From: an uncultured Granulosicoccaceae bacterium
Lineage (GTDB): Bacteria > Pseudomonadota > Gammaproteobacteria > Granulosicoccales > Granulosicoccaceae
Assembly (NCBI GenBank): GCA_937922015.1
Contig: CAKZVB010000041.1
Span: forward strand, 1 to 64,000
Direction: 5' to 3'
DNA: 64,000 bases
Position 1 is the stretch's first letter; each line of letters opens with the position of its first letter. The position numbers and the translations under genes are program-made. The notes under the pieces were generated by a model. It saw only the letters and a program-made list of their open reading frames with translations, had not been told where the DNA came from and searched no databases. Below are positions 19,294-30,982 of the stretch, piece by piece.

Positions 19294-20199
19294 CTACCCA
19301 TTGGCAGCCTGCTTCTGCTCAATCGCACCCAAATCGAGAGTTGACAGGTAATCTCTGAAATCATCACCCACTTCATCATGTGCCAGCGCGTATTCAACCT
19401 GTGCCTGCAAATAACCAAGCTTACTACCGCAATCGAAGCGCTTACCTTTGAAGTTGTAAGCTAGTACACGTTGCGAACCTAATAGTCTGGCAATCGCATC
19501 GGTCAGCTGGATTTCATTTCCCGCACCGCGTTCCTGCGTCTCCAGCAGATCAAACAGCCTGGGCGTTAATATGTAGCGACCAACCACTGCCAGATTAGAC
19601 GGCGCATCTGCTTGTGCCGGTTTTTCAACCATGCCGTTAACTTCATAGACACGATCACTTGCATCACGGGCGTCAACCACACCGTATTGATGCACTTCTT
19701 CCATCGGGACTTCCTGAACACCCAATACAGAACAATGTTGATAGTTGTAGACATCAACCATCTGGCTCAGTACTGGTTGATCATCCGAGCTAATTAAATC
19801 ATCTGCCAGAATAACGGCAAATGGCTCGTCCCCGACAACAGGCTTGGCACAAAGCACAGCATGCCCCAGGCCCAGAGCCTCTGACTGACGTATAAACACG
19901 CACTTTGCATGTGGTGGCAGGATTTCGCGCACAATACGCAGCATCTTTTCTTTATTGCGTTCTTCCAGCTCACGCTCAAGCTCATAAGCAGTGTCGAAAT
20001 GATCTTCGATTGATCGCTTGTTACGGCCTGTCACAAAAATCAGGGTATCTATACCCGCCGCTACAGCTTCTTCCGCTGCATACTGTATCAGCGGTTTGTC
20101 CACGACTGGCAGCATTTCCTTGGGATTTGCTTTAGTTGCCGGTAAAAATCGTGTTCCCATTCCCGCTACAGGAAACACCGCTTTTCTGATTGGTTTCAT
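19294..20199 (-). CDS. galU: UTP-glucose-1-phosphate uridylyltransferase
   Basis: [45 protein letters not shown]..., [24 protein letters not shown]. Confidence 0.97.
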   Translation of the reverse strand: MKPIRKAVFPVAGMGTRFLPATKANPKEMLPVVDKPLIQYAAEEAVAAGIDTLIFVTGRNKRSIEDHFDTAYELERELEERNKEKMLRIVREILPPHAKCVFIRQSEALGLGHAVLCAKPVVGDEPFAVILADDLISSDDQPVLSQMVDVYNYQHCSVLGVQEVPMEEVHQYGVVDARDASDRVYEVNGMVEKPAQADAPSNLAVVGRYILTPRLFDLLETQERGAGNEIQLTDAIARLLGSQRVLAYNFKGKRFDCGSKLGYLQAQVEYALAHDEVGDDFRDYLSTLDLGAIEQKQAANG

Positions 20200-20415
20200 T
20201 TATTTTCCGTGACCTCACACACAAACTCAAAGAGCCGTACCATCCTCGCATGCACACATTCTTCATGCCAGACTATTTCTACTGCTGCCCTTTTCTCATA
20301 CTCACATTAGGGGTTGGCGCAGACACCGTACTCTACCGTAGTTATACTTCCCCGATAACAGGGACAGACACGAATTTGCATTGTATAAACCTTATGAAAC
20401 ACTATGTTACCGTCA

Positions 20416-21582
20416 TCAAACTGACTTGTCATCTGTAATATTGCGAATATTGGCCTCAGGGGAGGGATCAATCCAACTGCGTCTGCCTTTAATTGAACAT
20501 AACAATTCGTAGGGTATTGTACCCATGCCAGTGGCTATTTCATCGACTCGCAGTTTCTCATGGCCCCACAGAGTCACCGGGTAATCCAGAGGAGGAGCGA
20601 CAGATAAACCACTGACATCCACACTCATCGAATCCATCGACACGCGACCCACCACAGGGCACCGGCGATTACCAAACATGACACAGGTCCCGGCAGGAAT
20701 GGTGCGCGGATAACCATCGCCATATCCGGCACCCACTACGGCAACACGGGTTTGCCCTGAACACTCGTAAAGTCCACCATAGCCAATTCTGTCACCTCGC
20801 TTGAAATCCCGAATTGCGATCACCGGCGCAGTTACCCGCATCGCCGGCTGAAGACCGAAGTCGGTTTCCAATGGCCGCGCAGAAGATTGCATCGAATTTT
20901 CATCACTCTGGAATGGATCAGCACCGTAGAGCATGATGCCCGGTCGCACCCAGTCATAATGACTGTCACTGCGACTCAACAACGCTGCCGAGTTCGCAAC
21001 TGACCGGGGTATAGAGTCACCAGGGCGCAGCGAACGAAACACTTTTAACTGTCTTTCAGTGGACATATTCCTGCGGCTATCGGCCGCGGCCAGATGTGTC
21101 ATCACTCCGCCAACCGTGACAGAAGATTTGCCTAACATCTGAATAACCTCTGCAAACCGGGCTGGTTTCACACCCAGTCGCCCCATGCCGGTATCGACCT
21201 TCACCCAACAAACAAGCGAGGCGTTGTTAGTAGTTTCAAGCATTTTTATTTGATCGATATGGTGGATTACCGGCCAAAGTCCCGACTGAATACAATTGTT
21301 CAACTGCGATGTTGAGTAAAACCCCTGCAGCACCAACACGGGTTTTTCGGCATTGACCTGTCTGACCGCCAGCCCTTCTGGCACATTAGCAACCGCAAAG
21401 CCATCGGAATCCTGCAGTGCCCGCACAACTTGTTCAAGCCCGTGCCCATAGGCATCAGCCTTAACAACACTGAATATTTTCTTGCCGGGAGCGGCAGCAC
21501 GGACACGATTAAAGTTATGCCGTATGGCGGCAAGATCAATGCGTATATTGACGTAACGATTATGCCTGCTGATCGTATCCAT
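20416..21582 (-). CDS. alr: Alanine racemase
   Basis: VVKADAYGHGLEQV PLP-lysine motif, VDTGMGRLGV, DWVRPGIMLYGADPF, RVSMDSMSVDVSG. Confidence 0.96.
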   Translation of the reverse strand: MDTISRHNRYVNIRIDLAAIRHNFNRVRAAAPGKKIFSVVKADAYGHGLEQVVRALQDSDGFAVANVPEGLAVRQVNAEKPVLVLQGFYSTSQLNNCIQSGLWPVIHHIDQIKMLETTNNASLVCWVKVDTGMGRLGVKPARFAEVIQMLGKSSVTVGGVMTHLAAADSRRNMSTERQLKVFRSLRPGDSIPRSVANSAALLSRSDSHYDWVRPGIMLYGADPFQSDENSMQSSARPLETDFGLQPAMRVTAPVIAIRDFKRGDRIGYGGLYECSGQTRVAVVGAGYGDGYPRTIPAGTCVMFGNRRCPVVGRVSMDSMSVDVSGLSVAPPLDYPVTLWGHEKLRVDEIATGMGTIPYELLCSIKGRRSWIDPSPEANIRNITDDKSV

Positions 21583-21587
21583 CGATA

Positions 21588-22991
21588 TTACTCATCGAGA
21601 TCCTGAATACCGCCGTAATGTTCATTGGCGTAATTATCAAAGCGGGTCCACATACCGTTAAACGTTAACCGCACCATACCGGTCGGTCCATTACGCTGTT
21701 TACGAATCAATATTTCCGCGGTGCCTTTATCCGGTGATTCAGGGTTATACACCTCATCGCGGTAGACAAATGCAATGACATCGGCGTCTTGCTCTATCGC
21801 TCCGGACTCACGCAAATCGGACATAATCGGTCGACGATCGGGACGGCTTTCCAGGCTTCGGTTTAACTGCGACAACGCAATAACCGGCACTGATAGTTCT
21901 TTTGCCAACGCTTTAAGTGAACGTGAAATTTCCGAAATTTCCGTCGCTCGGTTTTCCGTACGGGTACCGGTTTGCATTAACTGCAGGTAGTCGATCACCA
22001 CCAGACCGATACCGCCGTGCTCGCGGTGCAGTCTTCTGCAACGCGCCCTGACTTCGGTAGGGGACATACCTGGAGTCTCATCAATATAGATACGGCTGTG
22101 CTGGTGAAGTATATTGGTTGCCGAGGTGATTCTTGCCCAGTCAGCATCATTGAGCAGTCCGTTACGTACCCTGTTCAACTCGATTTTGCTCAACGATGCG
22201 ATCATCCGCATACACAGTTGCTCACCCGGCATTTCCATACTGAACATTGCCACGGGCAAATCCTGATCCGGGTTTAACGCTACGTTCTCGACAAGGTTCA
22301 TCGCAAACGAGGTCTTACCCATTGAAGGTCGGCCGGCGAGAATAATCAGATCAGATTTCTGCAAACCAGAGGTGATTTTATCCAGATCGGTATAGCCCGT
22401 TGACACCCCTGTAAGTGAACTGGGGTTCTCGCCAAGCTCTTCCAGCTTTTCTTTGGTCGATTGCATGATTTCACCGACCTTTGTCAGTCCCGTCGTTGAC
22501 CGACTGGTTTGATCAGCAATCCTGAACATCTGGGTTTCGGCCGAGTCGAGAATTTCAGCCACTGTCAGACCTTCGGGCCGGAACGCCAGATCAGCAACTG
22601 AATTACACGTTGAAATGAGTTGCCGCAACACTGATCGCTCACGCACGATAGTCGCATAGGCTACAACATTGGTTGCACTGGGGGTGTGCTCTGCCAGTTC
22701 GACCAGGTAGGCCAGCCCGCCGGTTTCGGCGAGGTCACCGGCATTTTCCAACCGCTCGGATACCGTCACCGCATCACGCGGAGCGTTTAACTCTGAGAGA
22801 TATTCAATCGCCCGAAAAATGAGCCGGTGGTCGTTGCGGTAGAAATCCTCTTCTACGACGATATCCGCAATTTTATCCCAGGCATCGCCGGTCAGAATCA
22901 GCGCACCAAGTACTGAACGCTCGGCTTCGATTGAATGCGGCGGCAACCGGATGGCAGCGGAGTCGTTATCTAGCGGATATGGAGTAGCCAA
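21588..22991 (-). CDS. dnaB: Replicative DNA helicase DnaB
   Basis: PPHSIEAERSVLGALIL, ILAGRPSMGKTSFAMNLVENVA Walker A, VVIDYLQLM, LSQLNRSLESRPDRRPIMSDLRESGAIEQDADVIAFVYRDE. Confidence 0.98.
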   Translation of the reverse strand: MATPYPLDNDSAAIRLPPHSIEAERSVLGALILTGDAWDKIADIVVEEDFYRNDHRLIFRAIEYLSELNAPRDAVTVSERLENAGDLAETGGLAYLVELAEHTPSATNVVAYATIVRERSVLRQLISTCNSVADLAFRPEGLTVAEILDSAETQMFRIADQTSRSTTGLTKVGEIMQSTKEKLEELGENPSSLTGVSTGYTDLDKITSGLQKSDLIILAGRPSMGKTSFAMNLVENVALNPDQDLPVAMFSMEMPGEQLCMRMIASLSKIELNRVRNGLLNDADWARITSATNILHQHSRIYIDETPGMSPTEVRARCRRLHREHGGIGLVVIDYLQLMQTGTRTENRATEISEISRSLKALAKELSVPVIALSQLNRSLESRPDRRPIMSDLRESGAIEQDADVIAFVYRDEVYNPESPDKGTAEILIRKQRNGPTGMVRLTFNGMWTRFDNYANEHYGGIQDLDE

Positions 22992-23395
22992 TCGATGGGC
23001 CAGTTACGGATCACGGCCGGTTATTTTACCGAAATAATGAAGAGACATGACATTAAATTAGACGATAAATCTGACAAACAGCCATCCTTCTCACGGCACC
23101 AACTTACATCGAAATCTTTCTATTCAGCGCAATAAAATAACGCGACCGCAGCGCCCGCGGCCGGTTCGGGGTTGTGACTACATCGACTCGAACTACACAC
23201 CAGGCGCGAAGCCGTAGGATGGGGGGAACGATCTTTCTTGCCCGTTGTCCTGTTCATTTATCTACCCCGCTTCAGCACCGGATTCGACAGAACACAATTG
23301 GCAGAGGCACCAGAGGTGCCCGTTTGTACACATCTATTCAGGCACCCTGTCAGGCAGCCAGGATAACCCTGGCCAACCCGGTTAAGACAGATCAA

Positions 23396-23848
23396 CTACT
23401 CTTCTTCACCTTCAACAACAACCTTAACTGTCACATCCACCTCGGGATGTATGTGCAGCACGATTTCGTGCTCACCTGTGTTACGCAGTGGTCCCTCAGG
23501 CAAGCGCAATTCACGCTTTTCAACTGGCAGGTTGCTGGCGGCAAATGCATTGGCAATTTCTTCTCCGCCCACTGAACCGAAAAGCTTACCTTCATTACCG
23601 GCTCTGGCCAGAACCGTAACACTGGCACCTTCGAGTGACGCGGCACGCTGCTTGGCGGCTTCCAGCAATGAAGACTGCTGAGCTTCATACTCGGCTCGCT
23701 TGGTCTCAAACTCTTCGATATTGGCCTTGGTCGCCATTTGAGCTTTACCGGAAGGCAGCAGGAAATTACGCGCAAAACCCGGCTTAACCTCAACCAGATC
23801 ACCCAAGCTGCCTACATTACTGATCTTTTCAAGCAAGATGACTTGCAT
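23396..23848 (-). CDS. rplI: 50S ribosomal protein L9
   Basis: MQVILLEKISNVGSLGDLVEVKPGFARNFLLPSGKAQMAT. Confidence 0.97.
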   Translation of the reverse strand: MQVILLEKISNVGSLGDLVEVKPGFARNFLLPSGKAQMATKANIEEFETKRAEYEAQQSSLLEAAKQRAASLEGASVTVLARAGNEGKLFGSVGGEEIANAFAASNLPVEKRELRLPEGPLRNTGEHEIVLHIHPEVDVTVKVVVEGEEE

Positions 23849-23861
23849 ATTCTTTCACCTG

Positions 23862-24791
23862 TTAAGTTTCCCCGTCGTCACGGGTCTTGTTTCCAATTCT
23901 TGTTCTGTATTTGGTCCATGTGTCTGTTAAGCCCATCGCCGCTAAAAACAACAATGACTCAGGTAACAGAAACAACACCAACACATAAGCGCCGATCAAC
24001 CAGCCTCTGGTCAGATTACGCCGCGCAATCAGGGCATGAACAATAGCCATTCCCTGCAGCGAAAATACCGCACAAACTACTATACCAAGGCTGTAAAAAA
24101 CCTCGAGTCGTGTAATCACTGCCGCAAGTACAATCGCCAGCCCTGCAATACTTGCCGATACTCCATAACGAAGCTCGTGAAATTCTTTTTGCAATCCACC
24201 GGGATTGTACAAATGTGCCTGCCATGAACGCGCAAGCAATAAACTCAACGCTGCCAATACAAACAATATAGCCGCGTATAACCCAGTTACAAACTTGCTC
24301 GCTGTGGCCAGAAGATCCTGTACTTCTTCAGGTTTCAGCCCCTGCAAGTTACGCGGGGTCAGGTTGGGGTTGTCAAGCAATCGGGTAAAAAGCGCCTGCC
24401 AACTCGCCGCAGGATCAGGTACCACTACATAGACAACCAGTATAATCAACCCCACCAACACTGCACCGGCCAGCAAAGCCAGATTTAAACTGATGGTGTC
24501 GCGTAGTACCCACGCCATCACGATGACCGGTAACCACGATGAAATCATTACACCTGCCGGAGCAAGTGCCGGAAGCGCCGAAAATGAAGCGATGATGGTC
24601 GAAAGCAGCAGAGACAACCCTACCGCCAGTGCACCCGCCCCGGGGCCTGCACGCATCCAGACCAAAGCAACCACGGCGCTACTGACAACCACAAGTGGTG
24701 CCAGAAGCGTTGATAAAACCAGTGTACTCGAGGCGACTAACGCCGCCTGAAGAGGTCCACGCACTGCATAAGCTGCGAGCGCTTGAAACAT
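23862..24791 (-). CDS. Multi-pass membrane protein, DUF2232/YybS-like
   Basis: Multiple hydrophobic helices; located between rplI and rpsR, a common DUF2232 position. Confidence 0.65.
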   Translation of the reverse strand: MFQALAAYAVRGPLQAALVASSTLVLSTLLAPLVVVSSAVVALVWMRAGPGAGALAVGLSLLLSTIIASFSALPALAPAGVMISSWLPVIVMAWVLRDTISLNLALLAGAVLVGLIILVVYVVVPDPAASWQALFTRLLDNPNLTPRNLQGLKPEEVQDLLATASKFVTGLYAAILFVLAALSLLLARSWQAHLYNPGGLQKEFHELRYGVSASIAGLAIVLAAVITRLEVFYSLGIVVCAVFSLQGMAIVHALIARRNLTRGWLIGAYVLVLFLLPESLLFLAAMGLTDTWTKYRTRIGNKTRDDGET

Positions 24792-24827
24792 AAAGCTGTT
24801 ACTGGTCTACCTGACAAAATCCCTTCG

Positions 24828-25052
24828 CTAATGTTGATCGCTGTAAGGAAGCAATGCCAGAAAACGAGCACGCTTGACCGCTGTGGCCAACTGACGCTGG
24901 TAACGTGCGCTGGTGCCGGTGATTCGGCTTGGCACAATTTTACCGGTTTCAGTGACGTACGCCTTTAACAACTCAAGATCTTTGTAGTCGATGTGGGCGA
25001 TGTTCTCTGCAGTGAAACGACAGTATTTCTTACGTCTGAAAAAACGAGCCAT
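24828..25052 (-). CDS. rpsR: 30S ribosomal protein S18
   Basis: [67 protein letters not shown]. Confidence 0.97.
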   Translation of the reverse strand: MARFFRRKKYCRFTAENIAHIDYKDLELLKAYVTETGKIVPSRITGTSARYQRQLATAVKRARFLALLPYSDQH

Positions 25053-25054
25053 GG

Positions 25055-25555
25055 TTATTCTCCTGATTCTGCGCTGTTGGTTTCAACTGGTTCTGATCCG
25101 GTTGATTCAGGTGCTGCCGCTGCTTCTTCAACGATTGAAGGCTCGCCTTCATTCACGTTGTACGCTGGTCGGTCTTCCGCGTCAGAAGAGCCGCTTGAAT
25201 CGCTGCGGTCTTCACGTGGACGACGGGTTTCTTCTTCTTCGCGTTTTAACAGAGGTGATTCAGCGGTTACTGCCTGCTTGCGCTGAAGAACCATGTGACG
25301 GATAACAGCGTCATTGAAGCGGAACGCACTTGTTAACTCTTCGAGCGACTCATGAGTAGACTCGATATTCAGCAGAATATAGTGCGCTTTGTAAACCTTG
25401 TTGATCGGGTAGGCAAGCTGGCGTCTGCCCCAGTCCTCTTCACGGTGCACAGCGCCACCGGAATTTTCAATAATGCCGCGGTATCGCTCTACCATGGCCG
25501 GGACTTGCTCACTCTGGTCTGGATGCACCAGAAAAACGATTTCGTAGTGTCGCAT
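25055..25555 (-). CDS. rpsF: 30S ribosomal protein S6 with Ser/Glu-rich C-terminal tail
   Basis: [53 protein letters not shown]. Confidence 0.96.
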   Translation of the reverse strand: MRHYEIVFLVHPDQSEQVPAMVERYRGIIENSGGAVHREEDWGRRQLAYPINKVYKAHYILLNIESTHESLEELTSAFRFNDAVIRHMVLQRKQAVTAESPLLKREEEETRRPREDRSDSSGSSDAEDRPAYNVNEGEPSIVEEAAAAPESTGSEPVETNSAESGE

Positions 25556-25635
25556 TGCTGCTCCTATGGATTATTGCCCGCGCCATTATCAGCACTGGAC
25601 AAGGAGTTATTCGAATTGTGTACGGCTAACCGCCA

Positions 25636-25641
25636 ATTATA
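25636..25641 (-). promoter_or_regulatory. Putative -10 box (TATAAT) upstream of rpsF-rpsR-rplI
   Basis: Reverse strand reads TTTCAC-N18-TATAAT about 80 bp upstream of the rpsF ATG. Confidence 0.45.
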
Positions 25642-25778
25642 CCATATCTGTAAAGGATGGTGAAACTAATTTGAAGGTTGATATGGCTATTTGCCAATCG
25701 CAAAATCAATTATCCAGCGGGATGTTCAACTTTCGCTCCAGCAAATAAAATCACACTGCCCGCACCGCTCTCCCTGCA

Positions 25779-26522
25779 CTAATCGGCACGCTGACGGACT
25801 ATCTCATACAGACAAATGCCAGTCGCCACCGACACATTAAGGCTCTCGACGTATCCCGCCATCGGTATGCTAATTAGCCCGTCACACGCCTGTTTGGTAA
25901 GCCTGCGCAACCCTTTGCCTTCAGCCCCCATGACCAGCCCCACCGGTCCACGGTAATCTATCGAGCTGTACTCGACGGATTGCTCACCGGCCGCCGCGCC
26001 ATATAACCAGATCCCGATCGAACGCAGCTCCGCCAACGAGCGGGCCAGATTAGCTACCTGACAAAACGCCACCGTCTCTGCAGCCCCGGACGCCACCTTT
26101 CGAACCACCGGTGTAATACCCACGCTGGCATTTTTCGGTGCAATTACACAATGCACTCCGGCCGCATCTGCAGTTCGAAGAATAGCCCCGAGATTGTGCG
26201 GATCAGTGACCCCGTCAAGAATCAGAACCAGCGCCGGTGCCGAGAGACCGGAGAGCATCTTCAGCATTTGCGGCTCGCTCAGTGGCTCTTTTGGTTTACA
26301 TTCGGCAACCACTCCCTGATGCCGCTCGCCGCTGAAACGCCTGTCCAGTTCGCGACGCTCTATGCGCTCCAGTGCAACATTGTTTTCTTTTGCCAAAGAC
26401 TCAATGTCCGCCAGACGTTTGTCATTGCGATCATCCGATAGATAAACAATATTCACCGCCGCTGCATTTTTAGCGACAATTGCAGTAACTGCATGGATGC
26501 CAAAAACGGTATGCGACTTCAC
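25779..26522 (-). CDS. rlmB: 23S rRNA (guanosine-2'-O-)-methyltransferase RlmB
   Basis: GIHAVTAIV, LILDGVTDPHNLGAILRTADAAGVHCVIAPKNASVGITPVVRKVASGAAE, LVMGAEGKGLRRLTKQACDGLISIPMAGYVESLNVSVATGICLYE (SPOUT). Confidence 0.95.
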   Translation of the reverse strand: MKSHTVFGIHAVTAIVAKNAAAVNIVYLSDDRNDKRLADIESLAKENNVALERIERRELDRRFSGERHQGVVAECKPKEPLSEPQMLKMLSGLSAPALVLILDGVTDPHNLGAILRTADAAGVHCVIAPKNASVGITPVVRKVASGAAETVAFCQVANLARSLAELRSIGIWLYGAAAGEQSVEYSSIDYRGPVGLVMGAEGKGLRRLTKQACDGLISIPMAGYVESLNVSVATGICLYEIVRQRAD

Positions 26523-29233
26523 GTCTTCTTTGTCACGCGTTTTTTACGTACCACTTTACTGACCTTCTTTGCGGCAGATTTCTTTTTAGCAGCTGCTTTG
26601 CGCGCTACCGCTTTAGCTGCGGCTACTGTAGTGCCTGAAGATTTAGTTCCGACAGGTTCAGTACTGGTTGGTTTCGTACCGGTAGGTTTCGTACTGGCAG
26701 GTTTAGTACTGGCAGACTTTACACCGGTCGATTTACTGCGGCCTGAAGCTTCCTGTACAGTTTTAGTTTTCACCGCCCGGGTTTTACTGCCGGCTTTCTT
26801 TTTTTGAACCTTCTTGCGGCTTGTTTTCTTTTTGGCTTTTTTTGTTTCTTTTTTATTGCCTGCCGTCTTCTTGCCTGCCGACTTACTTCCCCGGTCCTTC
26901 CTCTTTTTCTGAGCATTGCCCCACGGACCGCCATCAGAATCACCATGCAGCACCGGTTGATTGTCGCTCAGTTGAAAATCAATTTTACGTTCATCCAGAT
27001 TTACTGCCGCGACCAGCACTTCGACTTTCTGCCCAAGCTCAAAGCTACGACCACCCGCTCGCCCAAGCAGGCGATGGTTGACCGAATCAAAGTCATAGAA
27101 ATCCTGTGGCAGAGAGGTGATATGAACCAGACCTTCCACGTGAATGTCAGCAAGTTCGACAAAAATACCAAACGACGTCACAGCGGTGACCACGCCACCA
27201 TGGGTAGTACCAATCTGATCCTGCATGTACTCGCACTTGAGCCAGGCAACCACATCGCGAACCGCGGCCTCTGCTCGACGTTCGGTGACAGAACAATGAT
27301 CACCTATTTCGGCGACTCTGGCTCCGTCGTAGGCAAAGCTGTCTTTGCTCTTGTGCACCAGCATGTGTTTAATGGCGCGATGAATCATTAAATCCGGATA
27401 GCGTCTGATTGGTGAAGTAAAGTGGGCGTATTCTTCAAGCGCCAGACCAAAATGGCCGTTATTGCGGGTGGTGTACACCGCCTGATTCATTGAACGCAAC
27501 AACACAGTTTGTATGACCAGCAGATCGGCACGCCCCTGCGCGTCTTGCAGTGTACGAGCATAATCAGATGCCTGTGGCTTGTCTCCACCACCTAATGACA
27601 ATGAACGCTGAGCCAGAAACTTGCGGACATCAACCAGCTTATCTTCACCTGGCCCTTCGTGGACTCTGAATAAACCTGGCACTCTGCGTTTTTCAACAAA
27701 ACGCGCCGCACTTATGTTTGCCGCAATCATGCATTCTTCAATCAACATGTGGGCATCATTGCGTATAACCGGCAGTAAATTCTCGATCTTTAAATCATCG
27801 TTAAAGACAATTCTTGTCTCGGTACTTTCAAACTCAATAGCGCCACGTGCAGCCCTCGCCTCACGCATTGCCTGATACATATCGTGCAGAGTGCGCAAGT
27901 GCTTGCCCAGCGCACCTATATGCTGCGCGGCGTCGATATCACCTTGCAGAAAATCATTTACCTGGGTGTACGTCAGTCTTGCATGCGAACGCATCGTGGC
28001 TGGATAAAATCGCGCCCGTTTGATTTCACCTTCATGGGTAATTCCCATATCGCAAACCATACACAAACGATTGACGTCAGGGTTAAGAGAACATAAACCG
28101 TTGGATAAGCTCTCCGGCAGCATGGGTATGACCCGTTGCGGAAAGTAGACTGATGTTCCACGGTTAAATGCTTCGTTATCAAGTGCCGAATTTACCTGTA
28201 CGTAGTGGGATACATCGGCAATTGCCACCACCAGTCGCCAGCCGTAAGGCTTCACTTCGGCAAACACAGCGTCATCAAAATCACGCGCGTCCTCGCCATC
28301 AATCGTCACCAGTGGTGTTGATCTAATATCTTTGCGCTCTTTGATCACGGCCGGGTCAACTTCAGTGGCAATTGCACCACTTTCTGACAAGACCTCCTGC
28401 GGCCAGACCTCGGGGATATCACGGGAGCGAATGGCAATATCGATCTCCATGCCCGGAGCCATCTGCTCCCCCAGCACTTCGATGACAGAGCCTATCGGCG
28501 AGCGTCGATTTGTCGGCTGCTCAATAATCTCTGCCAGTACAATCTGGCCGTCTTTGGCCGTACCGGTATCGCTAATCAATATTTCATGGACAATACGTTT
28601 GTTGTCCGGATGCAGCACCGCCACCCCCTGACTTATACCAAGCCGGCCCACTATTGTCTTATTGGCACGTTCGACTACATCGACTATCGAGCCCTCTGAG
28701 CGGCCACGGCGGTCAGTGCCGGTGATGTTTACTACTACGCGGTCACCATCGAGCACCCGCCGCATTTGCCGAGCACTCAGAAAGACATCGTCTCCACCAT
28801 GCTCATTAATCAGAAACCCGAAACCATCCGGATGGGCTGAAACCCGCCCTCTGATCAGGTTTTCTTCATCGACCGGAAGATAAGCGCCGCGCCGGTTACG
28901 GATAATCTGCCCGTCACGCGCCATCGCCCCGAGACGCTTGCCGAGCGCCTCAAACTTCTCATCACGCGCATACATTTCCAGCGCATCGGCGACCTGCTCA
29001 TGTGTCAGTGGGCTACCCGCTGTTGCCAGTAGCTCAAGCAGGGAATCACGACTGGCTATCTCAAACTGGTACTGCCTCGGGCTCTGAGCCGGCCGGCCCT
29101 TTTCACGGTCGCCTTTGGCACGGGAAGACTTCCCACCTGCACTTTTTCGTCCGCGAGATTTTCGATCTGCAGACTTATCATTTTTATTTTTTGGACGCGA
29201 GCGTCCGGGCTTTTTCTTAGCCATAGTTTTCAT
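26519..29233 (-). CDS. rnr: Ribonuclease R with Lys-rich, TKP-repeat C-terminal tail
   Basis: RNB domain (VTIDGEDARDFDDAVFAEV, GLFRVHEGP, HFTSPIRRYPDLMIHRAIK), S1 domain (GGVVTAVTSFGIFVELADIHVEGLVHI). Confidence 0.96.
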   Translation of the reverse strand: MKTMAKKKPGRSRPKNKNDKSADRKSRGRKSAGGKSSRAKGDREKGRPAQSPRQYQFEIASRDSLLELLATAGSPLTHEQVADALEMYARDEKFEALGKRLGAMARDGQIIRNRRGAYLPVDEENLIRGRVSAHPDGFGFLINEHGGDDVFLSARQMRRVLDGDRVVVNITGTDRRGRSEGSIVDVVERANKTIVGRLGISQGVAVLHPDNKRIVHEILISDTGTAKDGQIVLAEIIEQPTNRRSPIGSVIEVLGEQMAPGMEIDIAIRSRDIPEVWPQEVLSESGAIATEVDPAVIKERKDIRSTPLVTIDGEDARDFDDAVFAEVKPYGWRLVVAIADVSHYVQVNSALDNEAFNRGTSVYFPQRVIPMLPESLSNGLCSLNPDVNRLCMVCDMGITHEGEIKRARFYPATMRSHARLTYTQVNDFLQGDIDAAQHIGALGKHLRTLHDMYQAMREARAARGAIEFESTETRIVFNDDLKIENLLPVIRNDAHMLIEECMIAANISAARFVEKRRVPGLFRVHEGPGEDKLVDVRKFLAQRSLSLGGGDKPQASDYARTLQDAQGRADLLVIQTVLLRSMNQAVYTTRNNGHFGLALEEYAHFTSPIRRYPDLMIHRAIKHMLVHKSKDSFAYDGARVAEIGDHCSVTERRAEAAVRDVVAWLKCEYMQDQIGTTHGGVVTAVTSFGIFVELADIHVEGLVHITSLPQDFYDFDSVNHRLLGRAGGRSFELGQKVEVLVAAVNLDERKIDFQLSDNQPVLHGDSDGGPWGNAQKKRKDRGSKSAGKKTAGNKKETKKAKKKTSRKKVQKKKAGSKTRAVKTKTVQEASGRSKSTGVKSASTKPASTKPTGTKPTSTEPVGTKSSGTTVAAAKAVARKAAAKKKSAAKKVSKVVRKKRVTKKT
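26649..26735. repeat. Degenerate 15-bp tandem repeat in the rnr 3' end
   Basis: ttcagtactggttgg / tttcgtaccggtagg / tttcgtactggcagg / tttagtactggcaga / ctttacaccggtcga, encoding degenerate (S/T)-T-(K/E)-P-x pentapeptides. Confidence 0.75.
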
Positions 29234-29321
29234 TTCTCAATATGGCACCACACAAACACCATTCTGCCCTATGGCAGTTTCTTTTATCTGGTGAAATTCG
29301 ATACAAAAAGCCATCGGCCAA

Positions 29322-29350
29322 TTGACATGTGCGGTGCAGACTTCTATAGT
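29322..29350 (+). promoter_or_regulatory. Sigma70-like promoter of tRNA-Leu
   Basis: TTGACA (29322-29327), 17-bp spacer, TATAGT (29345-29350), then GC-rich ggcgcgc discriminator. Confidence 0.8.
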
Positions 29351-29376
29351 GGCGCGCTTAGATCTACTCCATCTTT

Positions 29377-29463
29377 GCCGAGGTGGCGGAATTGGTAGAC
29401 GCGCTAGCTTCAGGTGCTAGTGGGGGTAACCCCGTGGAGGTTCAAGTCCTCTTCTCGGCACCA
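29377..29463 (+). tRNA. tRNA-Leu (anticodon CAG), CCA encoded
   Basis: gccgaggtggcggaattggtagacgcgctagcttcaggtgctagtgggggtaaccccgtggaggttcaagtcctcttctcggcacca: acceptor stem, GGTAGAC D-loop, CAG anticodon loop, long variable arm, GTTCAAGTC T-loop, CCA. Confidence 0.97.
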
Positions 29464-29689
29464 TCTTATTTGTTTTTTTCCTAAAAACTGCCATTCGTAA
29501 AGCGACTGTGGTTTACTCCGAGCCGCTTGTCAATTGACTGCTTATAAGACACTTTTGTTTGTCTGCCTTGTGACGGTCAGACATTCTCAAGAGACAGCAC
29601 CCGCTGCTTTTGAGAACAATTTTCAGATCGACTAACGGTCGATCTCTCTTTGCCCGTCCCGGTTGCTGTCCGGAAACTACTGTCTGAGG

Positions 29690-30982
<1,293 letters not shown>

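Noticed and set aside
23174-23575. 133-aa plus-strand ORF between dnaB and rplI
   Set aside because: Half of it is antisense to rplI and the rest lies in the intergenic spacer; no family features.
26804-27391. 195-aa plus-strand ORF antisense to rnr
   Set aside because: Entirely antisense to the RNase R S1/tail region; Phe/Leu-rich start results from antisense Lys codons.
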